From Paramacrobiotus metropolitanus (taxonomy: Eukaryota > Tardigrada > Eutardigrada > Parachela > Macrobiotidae): DNA of 64,000 nucleotides. This document shows, one piece after another, positions 10,614-22,632 of the stretch (its first letter is position 1; each line of letters starts with the position of its first letter). The position numbers and the translations under genes are program-made. The notes beneath the pieces were generated by a model that saw only the letters and a list, made by a program, of their open reading frames with translations, ran no database searches and was not told the DNA's origin. The DNA is taken from NCBI RefSeq assembly GCF_019649055.1, contig NW_026570245.1, forward strand, positions 248,001-312,000, written 5' to 3'.

Positions 10614-11629
10614 TGCCTGCGGGTGGAACACGTGAGGTCCTCCGAGCGTATCGCGCGGCGTCGCGAACTCCCCTCCACGTCTTCCCGGGTTGAAGTCCTG
10701 GGTGGCCGCTGGGGCTGTAAACCTCCGCTCACCAGTCCACATAGCCGATGCGCATCCTTCACACTGCAGACACGGCCCCGTGCCTGCGGTACTGGAAAAA
10801 CTGACACATACACTTTCGTTTCACTGTTTTCGCACCTTCGCTTCGGATTCGTTTCATTTCTGTATCCGCTGACGTCACCGGTGCCTGCGGTACTGGAAAG
10901 ACGTCACATACGGCTTGCTTCACATCGGTTTACGGTACACTTCACTTCGGCTCGGTTCGTTTCGGTTTTGGATCCAGTCCGCTCTGACCTCTTTAACCTT
11001 GTCTGGGTCAACGCACTGGCTGCGACGAAATCTACGGTCGAACCCGGAACTAGGGACATATTCCGTTCTTTCTTCAGTCGGGAAAGGTCACATTCTGAGT
11101 AAAATCGGGCAGGGGTTTGGGGCATTTGAACACTGGTGACCCTGCAAACACCAAAATACGCTTCCTCGGTGGGGAAATTCCGCTGCATCCGTCCAGGAAA
11201 GGTCGTCTTCCCAGCAAAATCGGGCAGGGGGTTGGGGCAAAATGACACTGGTGACCCTGCGGAGCAGCTCACTGCATCGTCTTTGGTGGCAGGGTTCACG
11301 TGGGCTTCAGTGGATGGCAGTCCTTGAGCTGCTGTGGACTGGAGTTGGCGTAGTCGTCGCTGGCTGGCTGCTGACATTCTTGTTGTGCGATATCCATGGT
11401 ACACCAGTCCGTTACTGGTGAAAATCGCTGTGACAATATCCTTATAACCGTTCCATCTTCTTTTCGCGATAACGGCATCCGTATAGCCGTTCCCTTGTTC
11501 CATCCTCTTTTCGCGATCCATCTTCTTTTCGCGATGACGGCATCCGTATAGCCGTTCCCTTTTGCTGCTGCTACTGCGGTATCCTTATAACCGCTTAAAC
11601 GATTAAAAATGGTCCCAATGGATAAACGA
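10614..11629. other. Retroelement leader with internal repeats
   Basis: A GC-richer kilobase lies between LTR copies B and C. It holds three imperfect duplications: GTGCCTGCGGTACTGGAAA at about 10781 and 10881; a ~95-bp unit (AATCGGGCAGGGG...GGTGACCCTGC) at about 11083-11155 and 11190-11262; and a unit containing CTTTTCGCGAT...CGGCATCCGTATAGCCGTT at about 11460-11555. A minus-strand open frame (10904-11521) crosses the repeats but has no recognised domain. Confidence 0.5.
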
Positions 11630-11646
11630 CACGCTCTGCTACCATA

Positions 11647-11994
11647 TGATGGTGGATCTAGGAAGAATCCACGGACAGAGACAGAAACGGAATCTATCCT
11701 GCAGAGTGAGCAGTGTTGTATACTACGAGTTATGCGGAAACGCAAGACACCCGACAATCAACTGCACACTTTATCCCATTCACATGACACTACAGAAGCT
11801 CCCGCAGCATTCGCTCCCGCAGCAGAATGCTGCGGGGCTAAAAGTACAGCAAGTTACTCAGACGACGATGGCTAGCAACTGAAGAATCTACCAGATCGAA
11901 GAGCTGGTAGATGGAGAAAATCACTAGCAAAAACAGCAAAACAACTTAGCACCCGCACCAGTGCGGGTGTGCGGGGAGGCCACTCCTCCTCTCA
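11647..11994 (-). repeat. LTR copy C (right end)
   Basis: A 348-bp LTR with TG...CA ends. It differs from copy B mainly by a 15-bp duplication (CTCCCGCAGCATTCG). A primer-binding-like sequence sits beside its inner edge (11630-11645, minus strand). Directly outside is the 5-bp GCTCA duplication. Confidence 0.85.
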
Positions 11995-12345
11995 GCTCAA
12001 ACTCTGACTCTTACCGCTCAACCTCTGACTCTGACCGCTCAAACTCTGACTCTGACCACTCAAAGTCTGATTCTGAATTTCTGACTGTCCAAACTCCAAA
12101 CCTAAGAAAAACCTAAGAAACCTAAGAGACAAAAGGAAAACCTAAGAAACCTAAGAAAACCTATGAAACCTAAGAAACCTAAGAGACATAAGAAAAACCT
12201 AAAAAACCTAAGAAAAACCTAAGAAAAACCCTAAGAAACCTAAGAAAAACCCTAAGAAACCCAAGAAACCTTCAGAATCAGGGTCAGACTTTTAGTAGTC
12301 AGAATCAGACTTTGAGTAGTCAGAATCAGAGTTTGAGTCTGGGCC
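11995..12345. repeat. Inverted 21-bp tandem repeats around an AAACCTAAG array
   Basis: About four units of GCTCAAACTCTGACTCTGACC (11995-12085) are followed by a microsatellite-like array of AAACCTAAGAAA and close variants (about 12095-12275). After that the 21-bp unit appears in reverse complement (GTCAGAATCAGACTTTGAGTA, about 12275-12340). The whole could fold into a large hairpin. The retroelement inserted in the left arm of this structure. Confidence 0.8.
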
Positions 12346-12898
12346 GTACCAGGGCAGGTCTCAATACCTTGTTCATACAAAGTAGTACCCATTTTTGCAT
12401 GGGTACATCTTTTAAAATGTGCCATTTATCGCGATTATGTTATTACGTATTCTTCTGCTTTTCGCTGTGAACTTTTCAACTTGATAACCGCAATCCGAAT
12501 GACACTGACTGGACACCGAAGTTTATTTCCTTAACCCGGGAAGCATTTGTGAAAAGACAACAGATAAGCTGACGTAATCCATGCGTCTCACTGTCTGTAT
12601 TATACAGCAACATATTATAGCGTCGAAATGGACGCCCAGTATAAGATCATTTCATCACCAAGTAAAATTAACAGCATGCACCAACGGCCATACGGCAAAG
12701 TACGATTATTTGACAATACAATCGCAGACTGACATGCTTCCTTCTGTCCACAATATATAAAAACGAAAACTAAAACCGTCACAAAATAAACTAAGCAATC
12801 ACTCATTCAATGGTCGAAAAACCGAACCAAATAAATATACGAGATCAAATATGGGTATAACCGGCCTCAACCTAAGAATATTAAACTCATCTTAACTC
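12346..12898. other. Spacer downstream of the H3-like gene
   Basis: No gene is recognised. Part of this spacer resembles the sequence at 14390-14870 (for example the CGGCCATACGGC and AATGACA stretches), as expected if both H3 genes and their 3' flanks were duplicated together. Confidence 0.4.
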
Positions 12899-13560
<662 letters not shown>

Positions 13561-13937
13561 TAAAAAAAAATTAGAGAGTCAACGATTCACAAATCACAAC
13601 CTAAGACAACAATGAAAGACAAACCAATGGTGTGGGATTTATCATCATGGGCATGTCACGTGGGCATGTCACGCTCCAAACGTTTTGTACGCGTACTGCA
13701 CACCGTACGCCGTACAGCGCTGTCTGGCCAATCGTATGCTTTCAATAATGCTGTGATTGGTAACATTGGTTGGAAGGGCTTTTAATACAGTACTCACTTC
13801 CGGTAGGATAATCCAAATCTTTTTCAACAGTACATGTACAGTACTGTAACTTTCGGTAATGACCCTTCGGTCACTATTACTAATGAGATAATTATCTGGA
13901 TTTGGCTGTCATTCCTGTTGTCGAATTCCATGATTGA

Positions 13938-14007
13938 GCCCGGCTAGCTCAGTCGGTTACCGATGTGGGGATCCAAAGCTCCAAACTTCACAAACCCCCG
14001 TTGAGCG
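13938..14007 (+). pseudogene. Degenerate tRNA-Lys
   Basis: The first 20 bases (GCCCGGCTAGCTCAGTCGGT) are identical to the intact tRNA-Lys at 15782 and the 3' end (CCCCCGTTGAGCG) is nearly so. The anticodon arm, variable region and T-arm are replaced by unrelated sequence with no CTT anticodon. It occupies the same place relative to the H3-like gene as the intact tRNA does to H3.3, so it is the decayed copy of a duplicated unit. Confidence 0.8.
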
Positions 14008-14873
14008 ACATTTTGGGGCTGCTAGCTTCGGGCACCCATGGTTTATTTCAGTGGACGAAAATGGTGTAGTTTGTCCCAATTTTTATTAATAATAATTAAT
14101 AATGATATTAATATAGATTTTCATTAAGTAATTGTTGGTTGTGTCTTGTTCGTAATAATATCACGAATAATATTTTTATGGTATGTACTATGTACACGAC
14201 TACTACCAGTACCAGAACGGATATGTACAAATTATAATGTACTTTATATTTCAGAGTAGGAATTGGATAAGGCGAAAGGGGTTGCATCGTTGCATCAAAT
14301 TCATTTTAATCTTAATTTCAACAGATTTTGATTTTTTCAAATAAAAATTTACTTATTCTTGATTGTGCGATTAATCGCGATATATGACGTATTCTTCTGT
14401 TGGTTGGCAATCACACAGTCCGAATTACTTATTACTTACTCGACAGTCTGGATGACACACAGTCCGAATTACTTATTACTTACTCGACAGTCTGGATGTT
14501 ACTGCAAGTTTATTTCCTTGAGACAGTTCTTAGAATAATCAACCGTCAACGTGCCTGTACTACAGCAACAAGGGCAGACCATCGCTGAATTATCATCTTG
14601 CGAAATGGCCGCAGAAGATCATGCAATACCAAATAAAATTTGCACCAACGGCCATACGGCGAAAACTAGGGAAGTACGGTCATGTGACCAGCATCGCGAT
14701 ACCGAGGGCCTATGGAATCGCAGAATGACATACTTCTAGCATAAAAACAAAAACCTTCACAAAATAAAGTAAACAATTACCTAAATATTTCATGGTCGTA
14801 GAAATAAAACCCGTATGAGATCGATTATGGACGTAAAATCAACTCAAGAGCAATCTTCACCTCATCTAAACTC
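14008..14873. other. Spacer between the two H3 units
   Basis: AT-rich sequence with no gene. A direct duplication of about 51 bp (CACACAGTCCGAATTACTTATTAC... near 14411 and 14457) is visible. Confidence 0.4.
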
Positions 14874-15560
<687 letters not shown>

Positions 15561-15781
15561 CTATAGATCTGCCGTTTTATACGAGACTATTGATTGCAAC
15601 ATATCAAAACATTGCCAGTAGGCGGTCTACTGTTCGTCCGAAGCCAATCATATACTCGCCATGATATTGTGATTGGTTAAAATTGGTTTCCCCACTTCCG
15701 GTAGGCTGGCCCACAGCTTTTTTAGAAACTTAGCGATTTCTCAGTTTGACTGTGAGTCCTGTTTGAAATCTTTATGGATAA

Positions 15782-15854
15782 GCCCGGCTAGCTCAGTCGG
15801 TAGAGCGTGAGACTCTTAATCTCAATGTCGGGGGTTCGAGCCCCCCGTTGGGCG
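15782..15854 (+). tRNA. tRNA-Lys (CTT)
   Basis: A 73-nt tRNA. The acceptor stem GCCCGGC pairs with GTTGGGC (two G-U pairs). The D-arm contains the A box TAGCTCAGTCGG. The anticodon CTT is at 15815-15817 in the loop CTCTTAA. The T-arm GGGGGTTCGAGCCCCC is perfect. The discriminator base is G, with no intron and no encoded CCA. It is nearly identical to animal tRNA-Lys-CTT genes. Confidence 0.97.
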
Positions 15855-15855
15855 A

Positions 15856-16604
15856 CATTTTTCGTCGAATGAATGATGCTTCTACTTTTTTTCGCTTTTT
15901 AAAGCAAAAGGAAACCATTATGCTTCTTTTTGTGCTTTTGCGTAAAGGTTCCAGATTTTGGGAACGAATAAATACTGTGAAATTGCCTTGTTACAAACTG
16001 CAACACCGTTCAGTACACCGTAACTGTAGCAGGAAATGTATTGTCCGAACAAGACTAAACAACAGTAGTTAAGTACTGTACAGTAATAGTTGCAATTACA
16101 CAAAGCTGACGGTGTTTCAAAGCTTGGAAATGCCAGGTTGTGCAAACTGCAAAGCGCCGATGGTGATCTTGCGGGCCGTAACTTTTACCCTCAGCCAGTA
16201 ACATGATGGCGCCGGCGGAATCGCCATCACATTATACCTGCCAAAGGAGCCGCGAATGGACATCAAAATTTATCGAAAAACTATTTTTTTTATAAATGTG
16301 TGACTTTTTTTTATCAATTTATCAACTACCGTTGGTACATAATAAATTGTTGAATTTCGATACGAATACTAACTGAACTAGAACCTAACAATAAGGACCC
16401 TCAGAATCAGAATTCATGACATCCTTTTTTCAGAGCTTTCATTAGGCTTCGTCGTCGTTTTATTTACGTTGCATAACGTCAGTGGAATCTATCCAAGAAA
16501 ACACGCAGGTAGCCACATGAAACCCCCTTCATGCTTCCATCAAGAGTACAAATTGCCAACACCCACTTAAAAAACCACATGAAACATTGAAAATGCACTT
16601 CTAT
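15856..16604. other. Spacer between tRNA-Lys and CNOT11
   Basis: AT-rich sequence with short random open frames only. No gene or clear repeat is seen. Confidence 0.4.
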
Positions 16605-19600
16605 TTATTTACGGGCTTTCTCTTTGGCAGGGCTGTCATTTGACGCTGCTTCTGAACTATCGGACGCGTCATGGCTCTGACTGGTCTTCAACAAGCGGTA
16701 CAACGCCACCGCTTCCTTCACGGTGGTCTGTTTGACACAAAAGGCCTGAATTTCAATAAGGAGATCCTGCAAAGACGATAAAAGATAATCACCTCAATCA
16801 AAACGTATTCTGTATTGACTGCCAGCGCCGATCTTTCTTACCGGGTTTTCACTGAGATTAAGGCTTTTTATTACGCACAGCACTTTGAAGGAATACGCAA
16901 ACCAGCCGGACCAGACGGTTCTGGTTGTATGTCGACTCACTCGTGGAGGTGCTGTCACATTTGCGTAATGCATACGATACATACAGCGGCAGGAAATCAC
17001 TGGGCACCACTTTAGCCTTTAAAATAAAAAAGAACATTAAAACAAATATCCAAAACCAAAGGGAAGTAAATGGTTATTGGTTGCATTGCACCTACTTCGT
17101 GCAATCGATTGATAACCTCCATGGTGTGCACGGTAACATTTGTGGTCAAGAAGGCTTGGAGATATTTTTTAAACCGCCTGAAATCGTGACATCATTTATG
17201 ATACACGTAGGGAAACCAGATTGAACAAGTTGGAGAATAGTCAGAATGTAGCAGCCACTCACGTTTGCCGTATAGCGTTGTCAGGAATTTTATGGACGCG
17301 TTTGAATATTTCCGTAGCAATGCCGGGGTTATTTTCCACTATGCCGAGGATGTCCTGCAATACCACAATTTTCACACATCAAGCTGTTGCATTCATAGAC
17401 AAAACCAAAATAATGTTGAAAACTACAATTATTAAATGCAAACGGCGACGCACTTAATCTTTTTCGTTATTCGACATGATAAATTACGGAAAAAAATTAA
17501 ACCCTATGTGCTAGAACTGTTCCGCAGAAGAAATACGAGTACGGTTTCTAAAAACTTTGGCCCGTCAGTTTTTAGAAGCTGTATTTCTCTGCAGCCTCGT
17601 CATACATAATGAAGAACTGCAAAATTTCTTGAAACACTGTACATACCTCCGGTGTCATAACAGCGCCGCCCAGCACCAGCGTAGGATCCGCTTCAAAGGC
17701 ACTGATCAGACTGTTCTGTTCATCCACATGCAGCGGACTTCTTACAGATTTGGTAATCAACGATGACACGGCCAGCCACTTGGGAGGAATAACCAGCATG
17801 GTCGGATCCAGGTTCATTTTCAACTCTTCGACCAGCTGAGGATTCATCCAGACTAACTGCGTAGACAAAACGTTTCAAATGCGCGTCATGACTCGTAAGC
17901 CATTCCTCAAGATGTTCTTTCATAACTTAACGCCTATGGCAGGTAAACGATTAACGCTTTTGACAATGAATTTAGCAAAATCCTAGAGTATGATCTAAAG
18001 AGCGCTCGCTGTCTTATAAATTCCACCCTGGTGTGAAGTTTTCATTTCACAATTACAAACCTCGCGTCGATTCAGAGGCATAATGGTGGGAATAGGACGC
18101 ATGAGCTCCGGTATGAAGGTTAAATCCGGCTGTGGTTTTTGCCCAGACGACAGCAATTCGGCCGTTTCACGCGCCGCTCGACCACTTTCCTGACGAGATC
18201 TACAAAGAAAACCGTGTAAAACCACCGAAAAAATGATAATCTATATCGAAAAGCTGATATTTATACACGTTTACTGAGCCCTCTTACACTAGAGTAGTAT
18301 TAATTAGCGAATTAGCCAGTAAGACGAGAATACATATCGTGTTGATCAAGTGAAAACCGAGATCCGGACATCGTAAAATTTTCAATCAATCAGAATAAGT
18401 CATTCGCTACAATTCTACTGCCTACAGTGTATTTAAGTGTATTTAATATAGAAGTGTATATAACGAGAGGTTTTACTGTAATTCCAATTTGAAGAAAAGA
18501 ATTTATTTCAGTTTAAACGACACATTAAGCGTCGTATTCTTTGTTAACTTATTACCTCGCCTTACTACTCGTACCTTATCCTTGCGGCTACACGTAAGGG
18601 GAAATGCAAAATTTTAATATGATATTACTTATTAATATCACACTGACTCCAAAGCAACGATTCATGTAAAGTTGTAAGAACAATCAATCTGGTAAGGATG
18701 TACTGATAAGTTCTAAATAAGCAACCACAATTGTGCGAAAAGCACAAAATAGAACTCTTGAACAAGAACAGTAATTGACCGGTATGCACTATTAGTATCG
18801 GTAAGTCGAAAAAGATTTTAAGCCGAAAAAAGCTTCATCAAGTAAACATTAAGTAAAACATACCCGACCACCGTAACGTCAGGATAGTCAACAACACAAC
18901 TGACTCCGGAGCGTTCCATGACCGGAACACGATCCTGTCGCTCAAGGAACTCTTTGTCAAAATGCGCAGTGTCCAAAGGCTACACAGAACATTATATAAT
19001 ATTTAAATCACGAATACCGGTATCCATAAAACAAGAACAGCAAATTATGTATGCTACTCAGCTAAAAATAGACAGAGTGTTCATACTGTATACCTGTGTG
19101 CTAGTCCCATCGATTTTGCAGAAAAATGCCGGCTGCTTAGTAAACATCTGCAATATCAAATCTTAATCATCCTTCAAACCAGATTCCAAAGAACACGCAA
19201 AAGTTTGATATCTGATGCTGCTACTTGGGTTTTAAGCTGAAAATACTTTAAAGAAAGAAAAGTAGAGATTCACTAAAAAATATGGAATAAACAAAATGTA
19301 TTAATAATCGAGGTACAAGGTTAACAGATGACATACTAAATGCATAAAACAACGCTCATGAAATTCGTCCAAACACCCTACCATCGGATTCATCACAACC
19401 CAGTAAAACAAAATTTAAAAAAACTTTTATTTCGTAAATCGCCGGTCCAAAATTTAAAAGCCTTAAAGCTGCACAAACCGATAGTTCTATTATTAATGGC
19501 GTGATCTAAACGTTGTCTTGTATTTTTTACTTACATCGGCTGGTGGTGTTGTGGTCAGAGCGGCTAGAAATCTGCGACATCCGGGAGGGAATTTAGCCAA

Positions 19601-20669
19601 ACCCATAACAAACCAGTCGGTGGCATCCAGTGAGAATCCCGTGCGGCTCAAATGCTCCGCCACCTCATCATTGGGAATGCTGCCTAATTCGGAATCTTTG
19701 GCCAAATCGTGCAGTAACTTTTCCTGCTCTTCCGGATGCTACGAAAATGAAAACAAATTTAAAAACAAGACGATATATAAAAAAATAGAAGTAGAAACCC
19801 TCCTAAATATTCGAAAGAACTAAAAATTTTACAAAATGCGAAAGTGGGAAAAAGAAAAGATCTCAAAAGCGTACACGAGTATTTTACGCGGTATTAAATC
19901 CACAGACACTTTGGTGTTTGCAACTATGCACAGCAGAATCATAAGTATTCTTGTTTTAGTCATTGTAGATTTTCATATGGGCAACGTGTACTTATGCAGC
20001 CTTACCAAGAGTTTATAGAACAATGGAGCAAACGGATTGCAAGCCAGTGGAAATTCTTTGTACATATCGTAGAGCAAAAATACCGCCGTCAACTGCGGAA
20101 TGGGAGTATCCAGAATTCCACATAAAAGGAACATCTCCTATGTAAAAAAATCCGAACGGTTAAATTGCTAATATACCGTACTGACAGCACGCAATGACTG
20201 AAAGATTGAGGACGTGAGCAATCCGAAGTTCCAAACCAGGTGAGCACGAAAGTCCACGAGTACAGAAAAAATACAAACGGCAGCGGAATATCCGAAATCG
20301 TACGAAAGTAAAACGTATGGCGAACAGATACTGGGAATTTTTCAAGAAATTATCAGTCGTTACAACAAGAAAGGGACCCTCGAACACAGGAAATCACACA
20401 GCATTCTTCACTTATTCTTATTGACTTACGAGAGCTCGTCCGACGCGATAATGGTCTCCTTTGGGGAAAGAAGTGTTGAACTGTTTGGAGATAGTTTCAA
20501 ACGACCAGCCGTCTGTCAGCGCTTCCGATACCAAGCTGAAAAAATCGCATCCATAAAGTACTTTCACGGCATCCCGAATAAGCTGTAAGATTCCTATTTA
20601 CTTAAGAACCGTCTCCGCTTCCTGTGGACTAAGGAAAGCATCATAGGCAGTCGATCCTGCAGCAGCCAT
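16605..20669 (-). CDS. CNOT11: CCR4-NOT complex subunit 11
   Basis: CNOT11 is a subunit of the CCR4-NOT deadenylase complex that binds CNOT1 and CNOT10 in the cytoplasm. I trace twelve exons: 20602-20669, 20430-20535, 20006-20137, 19535-19738, 19094-19147, 18864-18979, 18061-18199, 17647-17856, 17263-17354, 17096-17177, 16842-17016 and 16605-16766. Recognisable blocks are FETISKQFNTSFPKGDHYRVG, AVFLLYDMYKEFPLACNPFAP, FIPELMRPIPTIMPLN, GIVENNPGIATEIFKR, VHTMEVINRL, YNQNRLVRLVCVFLQS and LLIEIQAFCVKQTTVKEAV. All match the human protein in order. Exon phases agree throughout. One oddity: inside exon 11 a run of five A (T5 at 16865-16869 on the plus strand) puts the reading one base out of frame. 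It is either an assembly error or a true mutation. Confidence 0.9.
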
Positions 20670-21208
20670 GGTACCAGAAAGTAAAACCTATCCTCGGGAG
20701 CCAACCAAACACTTGGTGTACAAAAGCTGAATACAAGAACGCAAGAGTTTTCACAAAATTCCAGAGAACCGATGTAAATACTGAAGAAGTTAAAGCAAAA
20801 CTTCCAGTGAGAAAACCTTCAACAAATTCTGACACCGCTTTTGAAATTTCTAAACGGAAAAACTCCGAAAAAGTAAAACTGAAAATGAAAAAATGGGCAA
20901 TCGTTTCAATTCGTTTGCTACAGTTTTACAGAGTTTACGGCTACCGCCCGTGAAAAGCATTACCTGTGAGGAGTTGGCATCGCAATTCGCATTTCGCAGT
21001 CAGTCACTGCCAGACTGTGACTGCCTTTTGTGTTCACTTCCAGTCTGTCACTTATTTTGAAAAATGAAGACGTACGAGGCTTATCTTTTGGCAGTTTCCC
21101 TTTATTTATGTGAATCTTGCTATCAAACGGAACGTGAAATCCAATGTAAAGAATGCTTGACTTGCTAAAAAAATTGGTTGTCGTTTTGCCGGCACCGTTA
21201 GCCGTTAG
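20670..21208. other. Spacer upstream of CNOT11
   Basis: Presumed CNOT11 promoter region. A duplicated stretch CAGTCACTGCCAGACTGTGACTGCC is seen in part near 21000. No gene is recognised. Confidence 0.35.
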
Positions 21209-21289
21209 CCTGACGCCGCTACGTTAACGCCTTAACCTGACGCCGCTACGTTAACGCCTTAACCTGACGCCGCTACGTTAACGCCTTAA
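21209..21289. repeat. 27-bp tandem repeat, three copies
   Basis: Three perfect units of 27 bp, each starting CCTGACGCCGCTACG and ending TTAACGCCTTAA. The last eight bases (CGCCTTAA) served as the target site of the adjacent hAT-type element. Confidence 0.9.
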
Positions 21290-21896
21290 TAGTGTTGGGT
21301 AGTAAAAGTCTTTGCCGATATACTGTACTTATTTTTACTATCTGCTTTGGAAGTTTACTTATTTTTACTTACTATTCAAAATTTTTCGGGACTTTTACTT
21401 ACTTTTACTTACTATTTCAATTTTTCCAAGGACGTTTACTTACTAAATTAAAGTAAATTTACTAAATAAATGTAATTTAGGATTGAAAGTGTCGAATGCG
21501 TTAGTTTCAAAGCGCTGAAAACTACTGAAAATGGTGTAGAAAAATTTCTTATGCATTAATCAAGCTATACAAGCGCTTACTGAAAAGTAAATACTGCTGC
21601 TTTTTAGGGCGGCAGGCTGACAGCCAACTATTGCGCACACTCACTTTACCTGCGAGAGGCGGCGGCTGACACGCCAATTTTACATAAAACGAATTAGTAA
21701 ATAATTTAGTAAATGATTTTTATTTATTCAACGCTAAACCTTAATATTTACGTACTTTCTACTATTCCGGCAGCACATTTACTTACTTTTACTTACTTTG
21801 TTTCCAAAACCTTACTATTTACTAGACTTTTAATATTAGGCGGACTTTTACTAAGTAAATGGCCGTTATTTAATTTTATTTAGTAGCACAACACTA
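21290..21896. mobile_element. Non-autonomous hAT-type MITE
   Basis: A 607-bp element starting TAGTGTTGGGTAGTAAA and ending TTTAGTAGCACAACACTA. The ends are imperfect terminal inverted repeats of hAT type. It is flanked by a perfect 8-bp duplication CGCCTTAA (21282-21289 and 21897-21904), the length expected of hAT transposases. The interior is filled with TTTACTTAC-type short repeats and has no coding capacity. It would need a transposase from an autonomous relative elsewhere. Confidence 0.85.
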
Positions 21897-21904
21897 CGCC
21901 TTAA

Positions 21905-22632
21905 CGGTACAGTAATTAGAAATTATTCTTTTTTCTCTTGGCACAGGGCTTTAAAAACTTTAAACACCGCACATAGAAGCTTGTACGGGAAACCTAATAT
22001 TACAAGTTAAACAAAGTTGTAAAGTTACGTTTATGGCTGTGCAAACAGCAGAACAATAAATATCGTAGAATACGGGCATTTGAGCATCCATCACCCAGAC
22101 AGCTTACCATTTTGTCTACAAAATTGACTGAATCGACGTGCTATGCGCGGCACTCGTATGGAGAGTTCAGAGTGGATATGTGCGTAGTCTGCGCTGTGGA
22201 TTGTACGCGGAACAGGTACTCTGATAACACAAGCTGCATTTCATAACTAGATTCTGCAATAAAGCTCTTGTAGTTTATTCCCAGTTACACCAAAACGATC
22301 CGACCTGATTGGCAGCCGGGCAGTGGAGTGAACGCAGGGGCGTGGCCGTCGGCAGCGCGAATATTTCAGACGGCATGCGTTTGGTCGGTGAATTTCTCGA
22401 TACTCGACATTTGCAGTAGTTCGCGTTCGGTGCGAAGTAAAGCGTTGTGCTGCGTGTGGAAAAACAGGCAGGCAATGCCCGGATTAGTTGCAATAGAGTG
22501 TGTTGCGCAGGCCTTTCGTATGGCAACCAGATCGCCTGATCCCGATCGGAAACTGGGTAAGTCAATGTCTTTTTCTAAACAAAAAGACATTAAGACAGCT
22601 AATAACACGCAGATTGATCTGTGTTTGTTATT
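21905..22632. other. Upstream region of the MED26-like gene
   Basis: No separate gene is recognised. The stretch before a GTAAGT donor at about 22556 (ending CCCGATCGGAAACTGG) is open and GC-richer, and may be a 5'UTR exon of the MED26-like gene. The intron would then end shortly before 22633. Confidence 0.4.

Larger units (their letters stand above)
3760..11994 (-). mobile_element. Degenerate Ty3/gypsy-like retroelement with inverted LTRs
   Basis: The 8.2-kb unit is bounded by TGAGAGGAGG on the left and its complement CCTCCTCTCA on the right, flanked by the 5-bp duplication GCTCA (3755-3759 and 11995-11999). Coding parts lie on the minus strand in the order gag-like, reverse transcriptase, RNase H, integrase. 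That order (RT-RH-IN) is the Ty3/gypsy one. The reading frame changes at about 7200, 6970, 6700, 5500, 5170 and 4800, so this copy is inactive as sequenced. There are three copies of a 333-350 bp LTR, each with TG...CA ends: 3760-4092, 10281-10613 and 11647-11994. The left copy is inverted relative to the other two, so the whole unit ends in inverted rather than direct repeats. Confidence 0.85.

Noticed and set aside
10623-11102. Plus-strand open frame in the retroelement leader
   Set aside because: It runs through GC-rich tandem duplications and has no domain; open frames here follow from the repeats.
3760-11994. Idea that the inverted-end unit is a DIRS or Maverick/Polinton element
   Set aside because: The integrase fragments are of DDE type with HHCC finger, not tyrosine recombinase, so DIRS does not fit. 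The presence of RT/RNase H and absence of polymerase B, ATPase or capsid genes exclude Maverick/Polinton.
18230-18860. Possible separate gene in the CNOT11 intron
   Set aside because: The stretch is AT-rich and lacks open frames with splice sites or homology.
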